Source: Luteolibacter flavescens (GTDB lineage: Bacteria; Verrucomicrobiota; Verrucomicrobiia; Verrucomicrobiales; Akkermansiaceae). Taken from it: 64,000 bases of DNA. Below, one piece after another: positions 7,903-16,291 of the stretch. Numbering within the stretch: the stretch's first letter is position 1; each line of letters begins with the position of its first letter. Below the pieces are notes generated by a model. That model was not told the DNA's origin and did not search any database. It saw only the letters and a program-made list of their open reading frames with translations. Made by a program: the position numbers and the translations under genes. The DNA lies in assembly GCF_025950085.1 (NCBI RefSeq), contig NZ_JAPDDS010000013.1, forward strand, positions 97,806 to 161,805, in the 5' to 3' direction.

Positions 7903-8673
7903 TCAGCGGTCGGCGGCGGCTTCCTTCGCCAGGCGGATCGTTTCGAAGATCAACGGAGCAGCGAGTGCCTTGCTCAATCCCATGGGCGTCTCGATCTTCC
8001 GGGTCTCGCGCTCGCTTTTGATATTCTCCACGTGATTGATGCGGGAGATCACCAGCCCGACCACCTGCGGCTTGCCACCGCCGGCGTCGATGAAGACCGG
8101 CCCGCCGCTGTCCCCATCCCACGCCGTGGCATCAATGATGAATTCGGGATGCTTGGCCATCGGTTCGGCGGGGAAGCTCCCGACCACCGCCTGCCGGGCG
8201 AGCGGGAAGCCCGCGCCATTCGCCTCCACCCGCGCAGGGTAGGTCAGCAGCATGACCGGGTCGCCGAAGGCCGGGAAGCCCTCCGACTTCACCACGTCGA
8301 GCGGCAAGGAGGCACCCTCGGGCAGATCCAGCTTCACCCGCATCACCGCCAGATCCTGCTTGGGATGCTTTGTCCACAGTGCCTGGTCGCCCTTGCGGAT
8401 GGAGATCGTCTTGTCCTGACGCTTCCAGACGCCGTCTTGGTCCACCTCGCGCAGCACGAGGATTGAGGTCTCGCCGCTGGCCCTCTCAAAGGTATGCGCA
8501 GCGGTAACGAGATAAACCTCCGCGCCATCGCGCAGCAGGAAGCAGGTCGCCGTGGAGTCCTTGTTGAAGAGCTTGAAGGTCGCCCGCATCATCGCTTCCG
8601 CATGCTCCACGGCGCTGGCCGGTGAAAGCTGGAGCACGAGCGCCGCACAGGTGGAGAGGATGAGGGATTTCAC
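7903..8673 (-). CDS. secreted trypsin-like serine protease
   Basis: This protein has 256 residues with a signal peptide of about 21 residues ending ASA. The trypsin fold is indicated by VTAAH (His60), the Asp of QDLAVM (Asp107) and GDSGGP (Ser189), a complete catalytic triad. It would act in the periplasm or outside the cell; the substrate is unknown. A second, longer protease of the same type lies at 37.4-38.7 kb. It ends only 8 bases from the convergent EEP gene and starts 22 bases after the cytochrome-dehydrogenase gene, so it could be the last gene of that minus-strand unit. Confidence 0.87.
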   Translation of the reverse strand: MKSLILSTCAALVLQLSPASAVEHAEAMMRATFKLFNKDSTATCFLLRDGAEVYLVTAAHTFERASGETSILVLREVDQDGVWKRQDKTISIRKGDQALWTKHPKQDLAVMRVKLDLPEGASLPLDVVKSEGFPAFGDPVMLLTYPARVEANGAGFPLARQAVVGSFPAEPMAKHPEFIIDATAWDGDSGGPVFIDAGGGKPQVVGLVISRINHVENIKSERETRKIETPMGLSKALAAPLIFETIRLAKEAAADR

Positions 8674-8694
8674 GAACGGGAAGATGGAGTCGCT

Positions 8695-10395
8695 TCACTC
8701 GAAATGCGCGCCGGAAAAATCGATCCGGCTGATCATGCCTTCATAGCCGACGACATAGAGTTCGCCCGCCTCATCCTCGCAGAAGGAAACGACCCGCTGC
8801 GGGGCGGTGCCGATCTGGCGCGCGGTTTTCAGGACGCCATTCTCCACGGTGATGCCGAAGAGGATCTTCGACGTGTAGTCGGAGAAAACATAGACGCCTT
8901 GGAAAGACGGATTCGCCTTGCCGCGATAGACGTGACCGCCGGTCACGGAGTTCCCGTATTTCCGCCGATAGGCGAAGACCGGCCGGGTGAACTCGCGCCC
9001 TTCCTTCCGATACTGGCTGGAGAAGGACTCGAAGCCCTCGAAGACATTCCAGCCGTGATTCTCGCCACGGCGGACGATGGCCACTTCTTCCAAGCGATCC
9101 TGCCCCACATCAGCCAGCCAGAGATCCCCCGTGGGGCGATCGAAGCTGAAGCGCCAGGGATTCCGGAAGCCGTATGCCCAGATCTCAGGCCGCGCCCCCG
9201 CTTGGTCGGCGAAGGGATTGTCCGGCGGGATCGCGTACGGGCGACCGCCTTCCTCGCGATCCACATCGATGCGCATGACCTTTCCTAACAGGAGGCCGAG
9301 ATCCTGCGCGTGGCCGTTCGGATCGTGATGCGGTCCGGTATCGCCCATCACGAGATAGAGGAAGCCATCCGGACCGAAGTCCAGGCAGCCGCCGCTATGG
9401 TCCTCCGCGACGCTGGCGATGGTCATGAGCAGCCGCGGAGCATCCCCCGAATCGCCTTTGAATGCCGGGTCGAATTTCTTCTCCTCGATCCGCGTGATCA
9501 CCTCGCCCTTCTCCAGCGTCTGGTAGAAGAGATAGTATTTCCTGTTCTCGCGGAACTTCGGGTGGAAGGCCACGTCCAGCAGTCCATTCGGCCCTCGTTC
9601 ACTGAAGACCACGTCGGTCAGGTTCGCGAAGACCTCGCTCTCTTCTCCCGTGGTCGTCTTCGTGACACGCCAGATCGTGCCGCCCTGGTGCAGGAGCAGG
9701 AATGCGCCCGGCGACCCGGGAATGGCGCGCAGCGAGGTGAGGCCGCTCTCCGCACGCACGCGCGGGAGCTTGAATTCCTTCGCGAAGAAGGGCTCGACCT
9801 TCACCGGCTTCGCCAGCTTCGGGATTTCCAGCGGCATTCCGCGATCCCCCGCCAGCGTGGATTCCTCCTGCTTCAGGGTGGTCAGATACTCGACGAGGTC
9901 GGTGAATTCATCCGTGGTGAGTTGAAGATGGAGCCCCTCGGGCATCAGGGAGACAGACGATCCCGACTGCTCCTTGATGTCCGCGGCGGCGATGGAGACC
10001 TGCTTTCCATCGAGACCCATGATCTCCACGCCCGCTTCGTTCTTCTGCTTGAGCGTGCCCTGGAAGGTGGTGCCCGACTTCGTCTCCACGATCACCGTGC
10101 CATAGCCCGGGGCGATGGTCGCGGAGGGCTTCAAGATGGACTCTATCAGATCGCGCCGGCCAAAGGCATCGCCCGCGGCAAAGAGATCCGGCCCGGCCTT
10201 GCTGGCGCTGCCATCCACCGAGTGGCAATGCGCGCATAGCATCCTCTGCTCGTGGAAGAGCGCCTTGCCTCGTGCCGCATCGCCGGAGCGGGTCAGCGCA
10301 TGACGACGGTACGCCGCCTCGTCCGGCACCTGCGCGGAAGCAGATGCCGGCATCAGCATGGCGGCCGCGCCGATGACCGAAGCGACTTTTACCAC
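8695..10395 (-). CDS. secreted cytochrome c / PQQ-type sugar dehydrogenase-like protein
   Basis: This protein has 566 residues. From a GTG at 10395 there is a clean signal peptide (VKVASVIGAAAMLMPASASA). A class I cytochrome c domain follows with CAHCH (54-58). The rest is a beta-propeller of the glucose/sorbosone dehydrogenase type, with blocks GLLDVAFHPKF, YLVMGDTGPHHDPNGHAQ and WAYGFRNPWRFSFDRPTGDLWLADVG. Such fusions are frequent in Verrucomicrobia and Planctomycetes and are thought to oxidise sugars in the periplasm with PQQ or a similar cofactor. The start is placed here because upstream in-frame codons only mirror the preceding gene. The GTG overlaps that gene's stop by 7 bases, suggesting coupling. 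Confidence 0.85.
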   Translation of the reverse strand: MVKVASVIGAAAMLMPASASAQVPDEAAYRRHALTRSGDAARGKALFHEQRMLCAHCHSVDGSASKAGPDLFAAGDAFGRRDLIESILKPSATIAPGYGTVIVETKSGTTFQGTLKQKNEAGVEIMGLDGKQVSIAAADIKEQSGSSVSLMPEGLHLQLTTDEFTDLVEYLTTLKQEESTLAGDRGMPLEIPKLAKPVKVEPFFAKEFKLPRVRAESGLTSLRAIPGSPGAFLLLHQGGTIWRVTKTTTGEESEVFANLTDVVFSERGPNGLLDVAFHPKFRENRKYYLFYQTLEKGEVITRIEEKKFDPAFKGDSGDAPRLLMTIASVAEDHSGGCLDFGPDGFLYLVMGDTGPHHDPNGHAQDLGLLLGKVMRIDVDREEGGRPYAIPPDNPFADQAGARPEIWAYGFRNPWRFSFDRPTGDLWLADVGQDRLEEVAIVRRGENHGWNVFEGFESFSSQYRKEGREFTRPVFAYRRKYGNSVTGGHVYRGKANPSFQGVYVFSDYTSKILFGITVENGVLKTARQIGTAPQRVVSFCEDEAGELYVVGYEGMISRIDFSGAHFE

Positions 10396-11765
10396 CCGGG
10401 ACGATTGTTCCGCTTCACGAATTGCGCCGCCTGCGGGCAGTTCGGCGAATGCATGCCCGGGCCGTCCCAGTCCATGCGGACACCCTCGCCGACGCGCAGC
10501 GCGATGCAGCCGAGCAGGATGATCTCGGTGAGGTAGCCGGCGATATCGAAATTCGAGTAAGCGGGCGTGCCGTTCTTCATCATGTCGAACCACTCCTGAT
10601 TGTGACCCGGCGAGCGAGGGATGCTCTGCGGCACTGCCTTCACCGCCTCGTGGTCCTCGCCCTTGGTGAACTTGGTCTCGCCCTCGAGCTGGAGGAAGAA
10701 CTGCGCACCGTAGTCGTCCGGCGAGAAGAGGATGCCCTTTTCCCCGATGATGAGGCAGCCGCTCGGGGGCAGGCTGCCCTTCATCGCGACGACGTCCTTC
10801 ACGATATTCGGATACGGGCGCAGTGGCTTGAACTCCTTGTCCGGAGCGCCGTCATACCACCAGAACTTGAGCGGCGGCAGGCCGTCGCGCTCGGGGAATT
10901 CGAAGCGGATGCGCGAGGTGAGCGGGTAGCTTTCCGAGTAAATGCGCGACGCCATTTCACACTCCACCACGGTCGGATAGCCGAGCTTCAGCGCGCGGAA
11001 GGGCATGTTCACCGTGTGGCAGGCCATGTCGCCGAGCGCGCCGGTGCCGAAGTCCGTCCAGCCGCGCCAGGCGAAGTCGTGATACGCCTTGTCCACATAC
11101 GGGCGCTCCGCGGCAGGTCCCAGCCACAGGTCCCAATCCAGGTGGCCGGGCACCGGGCTGGATCCCTGCGGGCGGTCCATGCCCTGCGGCCAGATCGGGC
11201 GATTGCTCCACACATGCAGCTCCTTCGGCGCGCCGATGACCCCGGCGTGGATTACCTCCACGGCGCGGCGCAGGCCATCGGCGGCGCTGCCCTGATTGCC
11301 CATCTGGGTGGCCAGCTTCTTTTCCGCGGCGATGCGTTTCAGCTCGCGCGCCTCGAAGACGGTCTGGGTGAGCGGCTTCTGGCAATAGATGTGCTTGCCC
11401 ATGCCCATCGCCATCATGGCCGCCGGGCCGTGCATGTGGTCCGGGCCCGAGATCGTCACCGCGTCGATGGACGAGCCGAGCTCGCTCAGCATCTTCCGGT
11501 AGTCGGCGAATTTCTTCGCCTCGGGGAATTGGCCCGCCTTCTTGTCGAGGAAGCGCCGGTCCACGTCGCACAGCGCCACGATGGTGCCACCGCACTTCGC
11601 CGCGTCATTCACATCGCTGTCCCCTTTCCCGCCGACGCCGATGCAGGCGACATTGATGCGGCTGTTCAGGTTTTGCCCGCGCACGATCGCGGGAAAGCCG
11701 AGCAGGAGACTACCGGCACCGAGGCCGGTCTTTTGGAGGAATTGGCGGCGATGGATGGATGGCAT
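10389..11765 (-). CDS. Tat-exported Gfo/Idh/MocA family oxidoreductase
   Basis: This protein has 458 residues. The N-terminus carries a twin-arginine signal (HRRQFLQKTGLGAGSLLLGFPAIVRG), so the folded enzyme with its NAD(P) is probably exported. The Rossmann fold begins with INVACIGVGGKG. The family motif is seen as YCQKPLTQTVFEA, an EKP-type motif with Gln in place of Glu. Secreted members in Planctomycetes and Verrucomicrobia are linked with breakdown of complex sugars. It is upstream of, and overlaps, the cytochrome-dehydrogenase gene, suggesting a shared role in periplasmic carbohydrate oxidation. The exact substrate is unknown. Confidence 0.88.
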   Translation of the reverse strand: MPSIHRRQFLQKTGLGAGSLLLGFPAIVRGQNLNSRINVACIGVGGKGDSDVNDAAKCGGTIVALCDVDRRFLDKKAGQFPEAKKFADYRKMLSELGSSIDAVTISGPDHMHGPAAMMAMGMGKHIYCQKPLTQTVFEARELKRIAAEKKLATQMGNQGSAADGLRRAVEVIHAGVIGAPKELHVWSNRPIWPQGMDRPQGSSPVPGHLDWDLWLGPAAERPYVDKAYHDFAWRGWTDFGTGALGDMACHTVNMPFRALKLGYPTVVECEMASRIYSESYPLTSRIRFEFPERDGLPPLKFWWYDGAPDKEFKPLRPYPNIVKDVVAMKGSLPPSGCLIIGEKGILFSPDDYGAQFFLQLEGETKFTKGEDHEAVKAVPQSIPRSPGHNQEWFDMMKNGTPAYSNFDIAGYLTEIILLGCIALRVGEGVRMDWDGPGMHSPNCPQAAQFVKRNNRPGW

Positions 11766-11868
11766 GGTGGGAATCAGGGTTCGACGGGATACCCAATCAA
11801 AGCGCCGCGTCTTTCGATCCGCAAAAATGATGTTGGGACTTTCTCTGTCGTCCCTTTAAAACAGGGGC

Positions 11869-12717
11869 GTGTTCGTCTGGTCAAAACTCTCCGCCTCCAA
11901 GTGGCTCGACGCTTGGGAAGATCGCTTCCACGGCAATCCGAACTTCGTGCTCCACGTCCTGAAGGGCGGCAAATCCGTCCGGGTGGAGGTCTTCTGCGCC
12001 ACGAAGCCGGAAGCGGAGGCCATCGCGAAGCAATTCGGCGGCTCCGTCCGCAAGCTCTCCGCCGACTGGAAAAAGGCCGGCCCGGAACTCCCGCCGCCGC
12101 TGAAGGTGCGCGACAAGTTCATCGTGACCCAGGCCTCCGCGGCGAAAGACCTGAAGGCGCTCGAGAAGGAATTTCCCGGTCGCGACATCATCAGCATCCC
12201 GCCGGAAATGGCATTTGGCACCGGGGACCACGCCACCACCTCGACCTGCCTGCGCTTCCTCGTGGACATCGCGAAGTCCCGCCCCGCCGGGTGGACCTGC
12301 GCCGACCTCGGCACCGGCAGCGGCCTGCTCGCCATCGCCGCGAAGAAACTCGGGGCCGGTGACACCTTTGCCTGCGACTACGATCCCTTCGCCCTGGCCG
12401 TCGCCGAGCGGAACTTCCCCCGCAACCACGTGGAGGGTATCGAGGCCAAGGAACTCGACATCCTGAAGTGGAAGCCGCGGAAGAAATACGACGTGGTCCT
12501 CGCGAATATCTTCTCCACCGTCCTGATCCAGGCCTTCCCGGTGATCATCAAGACGCTGAAGCCCGGCGGGGACATCGTCCTCTCCGGCATCCTCGCCAGC
12601 CAGGCATGGGACGTCTTCACCGCCGCCGCCTCCCACGGCCTCGGCTTCCCCGAGGTCATCAAGAAAGGCAAATGGGTCACCGCCCGCGGCGGCTGGATGA
12701 ATGACCTGACGGCTTGA
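11869..12717 (+). CDS. prmA: ribosomal protein L11 methyltransferase
   Basis: This SAM-dependent methyltransferase of 282 residues modifies ribosomal protein L11. The signature PPEMAFGTGDHATTSTCLR is present (about residues 106-124), followed by SAM motif I DLGTGSGLLAIAAKKLG and the post-motif VLANIFSTVLI. The N-terminal substrate-recognition domain is present. The GTG at 11869 has a weak AGGGG just upstream. The gene stands alone: the divergent Tat oxidoreductase starts 103 bases away and a convergent gene follows. The C-terminus (GKWVTARGGW) is short but typical. Confidence 0.9.
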   Translation: MFVWSKLSASKWLDAWEDRFHGNPNFVLHVLKGGKSVRVEVFCATKPEAEAIAKQFGGSVRKLSADWKKAGPELPPPLKVRDKFIVTQASAAKDLKALEKEFPGRDIISIPPEMAFGTGDHATTSTCLRFLVDIAKSRPAGWTCADLGTGSGLLAIAAKKLGAGDTFACDYDPFALAVAERNFPRNHVEGIEAKELDILKWKPRKKYDVVLANIFSTVLIQAFPVIIKTLKPGGDIVLSGILASQAWDVFTAAASHGLGFPEVIKKGKWVTARGGWMNDLTA

Positions 12718-12732
12718 GCCGCGGGTCCGAAC

Positions 12733-14646
12733 TCATTTATCGAAGATCGCCTCCACCTCCCCGCCTTCGGGGACTGTGACCTTGGCGACCCTCCGGTACA
12801 GTGATTCGCCGAAATCGAATGTCACCTTGATTTCAACCTCACCAGCAGGGACGGAGGGGAGGCGAAACTTGCCATCGCGATCGGTCCTGAATTTCAAGAC
12901 AGGGTCCTGAAATCCGTCCAGAAGGACCTCGCCGTCGGCGAAAGCCCAAGGCCCGGTAATTTTGGCGAGAAGAGCGGTCTTTCCGGAAACAATGCCGCAT
13001 CCACCGAGACGGACTTCTCCGATATCGATGTTTTCATCTTTCAGGGTAATCGAGCGACGCTGTGGGACTGCCCCGGCACAGAAGATCCTCAGCTCGTAGG
13101 GACCCGGCTTGAGATGATTGAAAACGAGCATTCCTCCGGGCTTGAAGGACTCCTTCAATGAACCGAACACCTTGCCGGGCGACTGCTCCCCCGGCAGCAG
13201 GGGAGTGAGTTCCGCAGTGACCAGACCAGTCGCTGTCGCAGGAAGGATCACCGAGGCCAACAACGAGCGCCCCGATACGATCCCCAATTCGAAACCGCCC
13301 TTCTTGAGCTGATCAAGCGACACCAGTCCTTCCCATCGGGCGTATCCTGACGACTCCACACCGATCCAAAGCTCCTTTGCATCTTTCGACACGTCCTTCG
13401 GCGAGAATGAGAACCGCCCATCTGCCGCGATCACATCAAGCGACTGCCAGAGGCGGGTCGGTGCCGACCCGGAGCTATAGCTCAATCGGTAACTGGCCAC
13501 CGGCCGACCACCTACGTCCAAGACACGACCGGTAAGATTAGGAGGGACATCCATGGCAACATTCACCCCTGCCGCATCGATTTCATTTACCTCCAGCGTG
13601 ACAGCCTCAAACCCTTCCTTTGAAAAATACAGACGACAGGTGTTCTTGACCGCCCATCTCGACAAACCGGCGAGCCGGAACTTTCCTTCCGCATCGCTCA
13701 AGGTCTCCTTGCCGATGTCACCGGACACTTCGACGCCCTTGAGAGGGCGTCCTGAGGCATCCGTTACGATGCCGCCGATGGCCTCGCCTCGCTCCAGCAC
13801 GACGAGCAAGGAACCGTCGTCTGACTTCCTCGCTGAGGATATCTCCACCTTCTGGCTTTCGTGGTCGGGGTGATCCACCCACAAGGATCGCTCCACGCCT
13901 CGGATCTCAAACTTCCCTTGGGCATCAGAAACGACCGGGCGACTTCGCTCAGGAGTAAATATGGGAGGGGTCAAGACCATCGGAAAGACCCGTGCTCCCA
14001 CCAAGACCTCTCCGGTCATCGCATCGGCCACTGTTCCCACAAACTTCTGACCGCGAGCAAACTCCAAGTTCAGCTCTCCAGCTCCATCAATCCTCATCTC
14101 GGACCTACCCGAGTAGTAGCCACGGGGAAAATCGGGATGTTCCGGCCGCAGATGAATACTGCCATTGAGAGGTGCCTTGATCACCACGACTCCTCCGTCG
14201 GCCAACAGTGGAGTGACCAGAAGCGGGTCCCAATACCCGCTCTCATTCAAGATCCGATAAGTGATCCCGAATCCCTCGGGAACCGGGCCGAACTGGTCGC
14301 CGAGGCGCAGGGTGACCTCGGTCCACGCGGGATCGATTTTAAGCACCTCGTCTCTCGCAGCCCAAGTCCCACCCTTTTGGTCGGTCCAGCCTCCGTTTTT
14401 GCCCGGAGTCAGGGTCAGGGGAGCTACTCCATCTTGGACAATCCGCACGGTATCTCCTTCTTCCTCGATCTCGGCAGGCCGGACGTCTCCCCCATCGTGG
14501 TAAAATGCATGTTTCCCCACGGTAATTTCCAAACGCTCACGAAAAGCCGGTTCCTCTCCTCCATCCCTGATCCACACGCCCGAAGGCAGGGCAAGCGCTT
14601 GGGAGAGAAGGAAAGGCAGGAGATAGAGCCGAAATGCCGACGACAT
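12733..14646 (-). CDS. secreted protein with carboxypeptidase-regulatory-like domains
   Basis: This protein has 637 residues. From the ATG at 14646 the N-terminus is a signal peptide (SSAFRLYLLPFLLSQALALPSG). At least three regions have the carboxypeptidase regulatory-like/Greek-key pattern, for example GTVADAMTGEVLVGARVFP, GGIVTDASGRPLKGVEVSG with SDAEGKFRLAGL, and a C-terminal segment with DRDGKFRLPSVPAGEVEI. No catalytic domain was recognised. Such proteins are usually periplasmic or surface structural proteins. An earlier in-frame ATG at 14718 would hide the signal peptide, so it was rejected. It converges on prmA and is somewhat less GC-rich than its neighbours. Confidence 0.78.
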   Translation of the reverse strand: MSSAFRLYLLPFLLSQALALPSGVWIRDGGEEPAFRERLEITVGKHAFYHDGGDVRPAEIEEEGDTVRIVQDGVAPLTLTPGKNGGWTDQKGGTWAARDEVLKIDPAWTEVTLRLGDQFGPVPEGFGITYRILNESGYWDPLLVTPLLADGGVVVIKAPLNGSIHLRPEHPDFPRGYYSGRSEMRIDGAGELNLEFARGQKFVGTVADAMTGEVLVGARVFPMVLTPPIFTPERSRPVVSDAQGKFEIRGVERSLWVDHPDHESQKVEISSARKSDDGSLLVVLERGEAIGGIVTDASGRPLKGVEVSGDIGKETLSDAEGKFRLAGLSRWAVKNTCRLYFSKEGFEAVTLEVNEIDAAGVNVAMDVPPNLTGRVLDVGGRPVASYRLSYSSGSAPTRLWQSLDVIAADGRFSFSPKDVSKDAKELWIGVESSGYARWEGLVSLDQLKKGGFELGIVSGRSLLASVILPATATGLVTAELTPLLPGEQSPGKVFGSLKESFKPGGMLVFNHLKPGPYELRIFCAGAVPQRRSITLKDENIDIGEVRLGGCGIVSGKTALLAKITGPWAFADGEVLLDGFQDPVLKFRTDRDGKFRLPSVPAGEVEIKVTFDFGESLYRRVAKVTVPEGGEVEAIFDK

Positions 14647-14832
14647 CGCATCCCGAGTACGAAAATCCCCGACTCCTGTCCAGAATCCAGCCCTCCGGAC
14701 CGGCATCCGGTGGACCATTTCACTTGCGCCAAAGCCTCCTGCCCGTCAGAAAAGCCGCCCGCTCCGACCGGGGGCCGCGCGAAAAGACCGTGCTCCGCCC
14801 GACCGGGCGAGAAACACCATCCGCGCGCTTCC

Positions 14833-15999
14833 ATGGACAGCATTTCATCACGTATCCAAGAGGTTACCCCTTCCCTCACCCTGGCCGTCACGAACCAGGC
14901 CAAGGCCATGCTCGCCCGCGGCGAGGAAGTCTATGGCCTCGCAGGCGGCGAACCGGAGGTCGATACCCCGGAGCATATCAAGGCCGCCGCCATCGTCGCC
15001 CTCCAGGAGGGCAAGACCAAGTACACCGCTTCCGGCGGCATCCCGGAACTGCGCGACGCGCTCGCCGCCAAGTTCATTGCCGACAACAACCTGGCCTACG
15101 ACCCCAAGCAGATCTGCGTCACCGCCGGTGCGAAGATGGCCTGCTTCAATGCCATCCTCGCCGTGGTCGAGGAAGGTGACGAGGTCATCATCCCGACCCC
15201 CTACTGGGTCAGCTACCCGGAGATGGTGAAGATCGCCGGTGGCAAGCCGGTGCTCGTCGAGACCCAGGAGTCGAACGGCTGGAAGATGACCGCCGAGCAA
15301 TTCGAGGCCGCCATGACCCCGGCGACCAAGATGGTGATCCTGAACACACCATCGAACCCGACCGGCGCCGTTTACACCGAGAAGGAACTCCGCGAGATCG
15401 GCGAGGTCGCCCTGTCCGAGGACATCATCATCCTTTCCGACGAGATCTACGAAAAGCTCGTCTATGGCGACAACAAGCACGTCTCCATCGCCTCGCTGAG
15501 CCAGGAGCTCTACGACCTGACCATCACCGTGAACGGCTTCTCGAAGGCCTACTCGATGACCGGATGGCGCCTCGGCTACACCGCCGCGCCGAAGCCGCTG
15601 GCCGAAGCGATCGACAAGATCCAGAACCACACGGTCTCGAACGCGACCACCTTCGGCCAATACGCCGCGATCGCCGCGCTGCAGGGCGACCAGACCTTCA
15701 TCAGCGACCTGCGCGACGAGTATGACGTGAAGCGCCAGTTCATGTTCCAGCGCCTCAAGTCCATCCACAACATCCGCGTGGTGGAGCCGAAGGGTGCCTT
15801 CTACTTCTTCATCTACACCGGCCAGCTCGGCCTGAAGTCGATGAACCTGACCGACAAGCTGCTGAGCCGCTACAAGGTGGCCGCCGTTCCGGGCGTCGCC
15901 TTCGGCTACGACGACGGCATCCGCATGAGCTACTGCACCACGCTGGACGTGCTCAACGAGGGCCTGACCCGCTTCGAGCAGTTCTGCCGCGAGCATTGA
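14833..15999 (+). CDS. class I/II aminotransferase (aspartate aminotransferase type)
   Basis: This PLP enzyme of 388 residues transfers amino groups, probably between aspartate and 2-oxoglutarate. Visible residues are the Schiff-base lysine K238 in NGFSKAYSMTGWRLGY, SNPTG (174-178), SDEIYEKL (202-209) and the substrate-binding region SGGIPELR. It most resembles the AspC subgroup I-gamma found in Thermus and many bacteria, and some of these also accept aromatic or prephenate substrates. The ATG at 14833 (MDSISSRI) agrees with the family start. A strong terminator follows. It is probably monocistronic. Confidence 0.9.
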   Translation: MDSISSRIQEVTPSLTLAVTNQAKAMLARGEEVYGLAGGEPEVDTPEHIKAAAIVALQEGKTKYTASGGIPELRDALAAKFIADNNLAYDPKQICVTAGAKMACFNAILAVVEEGDEVIIPTPYWVSYPEMVKIAGGKPVLVETQESNGWKMTAEQFEAAMTPATKMVILNTPSNPTGAVYTEKELREIGEVALSEDIIILSDEIYEKLVYGDNKHVSIASLSQELYDLTITVNGFSKAYSMTGWRLGYTAAPKPLAEAIDKIQNHTVSNATTFGQYAAIAALQGDQTFISDLRDEYDVKRQFMFQRLKSIHNIRVVEPKGAFYFFIYTGQLGLKSMNLTDKLLSRYKVAAVPGVAFGYDDGIRMSYCTTLDVLNEGLTRFEQFCREH

Positions 16000-16026
16000 T
16001 CGCCTGTCCGCAAGGAAGCGCCTCTA

Positions 16027-16062
16027 ACAAAAAGCCCGGGACCGAGAGGTTCCGGGCTTTTT
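16027..16062 (+). terminator. rho-independent terminator after the aminotransferase
   Basis: The stem is built on AAGCCCGGGACC and GGTTCCGGGCTT with a short GAGA loop and one mismatch. It is flanked by A and T runs on the two sides, so it could work in both directions. It lies 28 bases after the aminotransferase stop codon. Confidence 0.85.
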
Positions 16063-16075
16063 ATTGTGCCCCGGT

Positions 16076-16222
16076 ATCGTGGTCCGCATCGCTCCGCGTG
16101 CGGTCGAAGTCATCTGACGGCGGGCTTCACCTCCGGCTCCCGGACCGACTGACGATGACAGCGGACTCCAACCACAGCTTCCCCGACCGGCGAACCGCAC
16201 GCGGAGCGATGCGGACCACGAT
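16076..16222. repeat. 147-bp intergenic palindromic element with perfect 29-bp arms
   Basis: The 29-base arm at 16076-16104 is the exact reverse complement of 16194-16222. The 89-base centre is also GC-rich. The element has no open frame of note. A second element of almost the same size with the same layout lies at 22081-22229, although its arm sequence differs. This looks like a small non-coding mobile or REP-type unit and could fold as RNA into a long hairpin upstream of the CotH gene. Confidence 0.8.
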
Positions 16223-16291
16223 GGGCGCAACCTTTCTCCAGGCCGAGTGTTCACCCCTCGTCTCTCTCCTCCGGGGCTGACTCGAAGCTCC

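Noticed and set aside
10422..12362. 646-codon plus-strand frame across the Tat oxidoreductase gene and prmA
   Set aside because: The convincing protein motifs lie in the minus-strand oxidoreductase frame and the separate prmA frame. The long frame is an artefact of high GC third positions.
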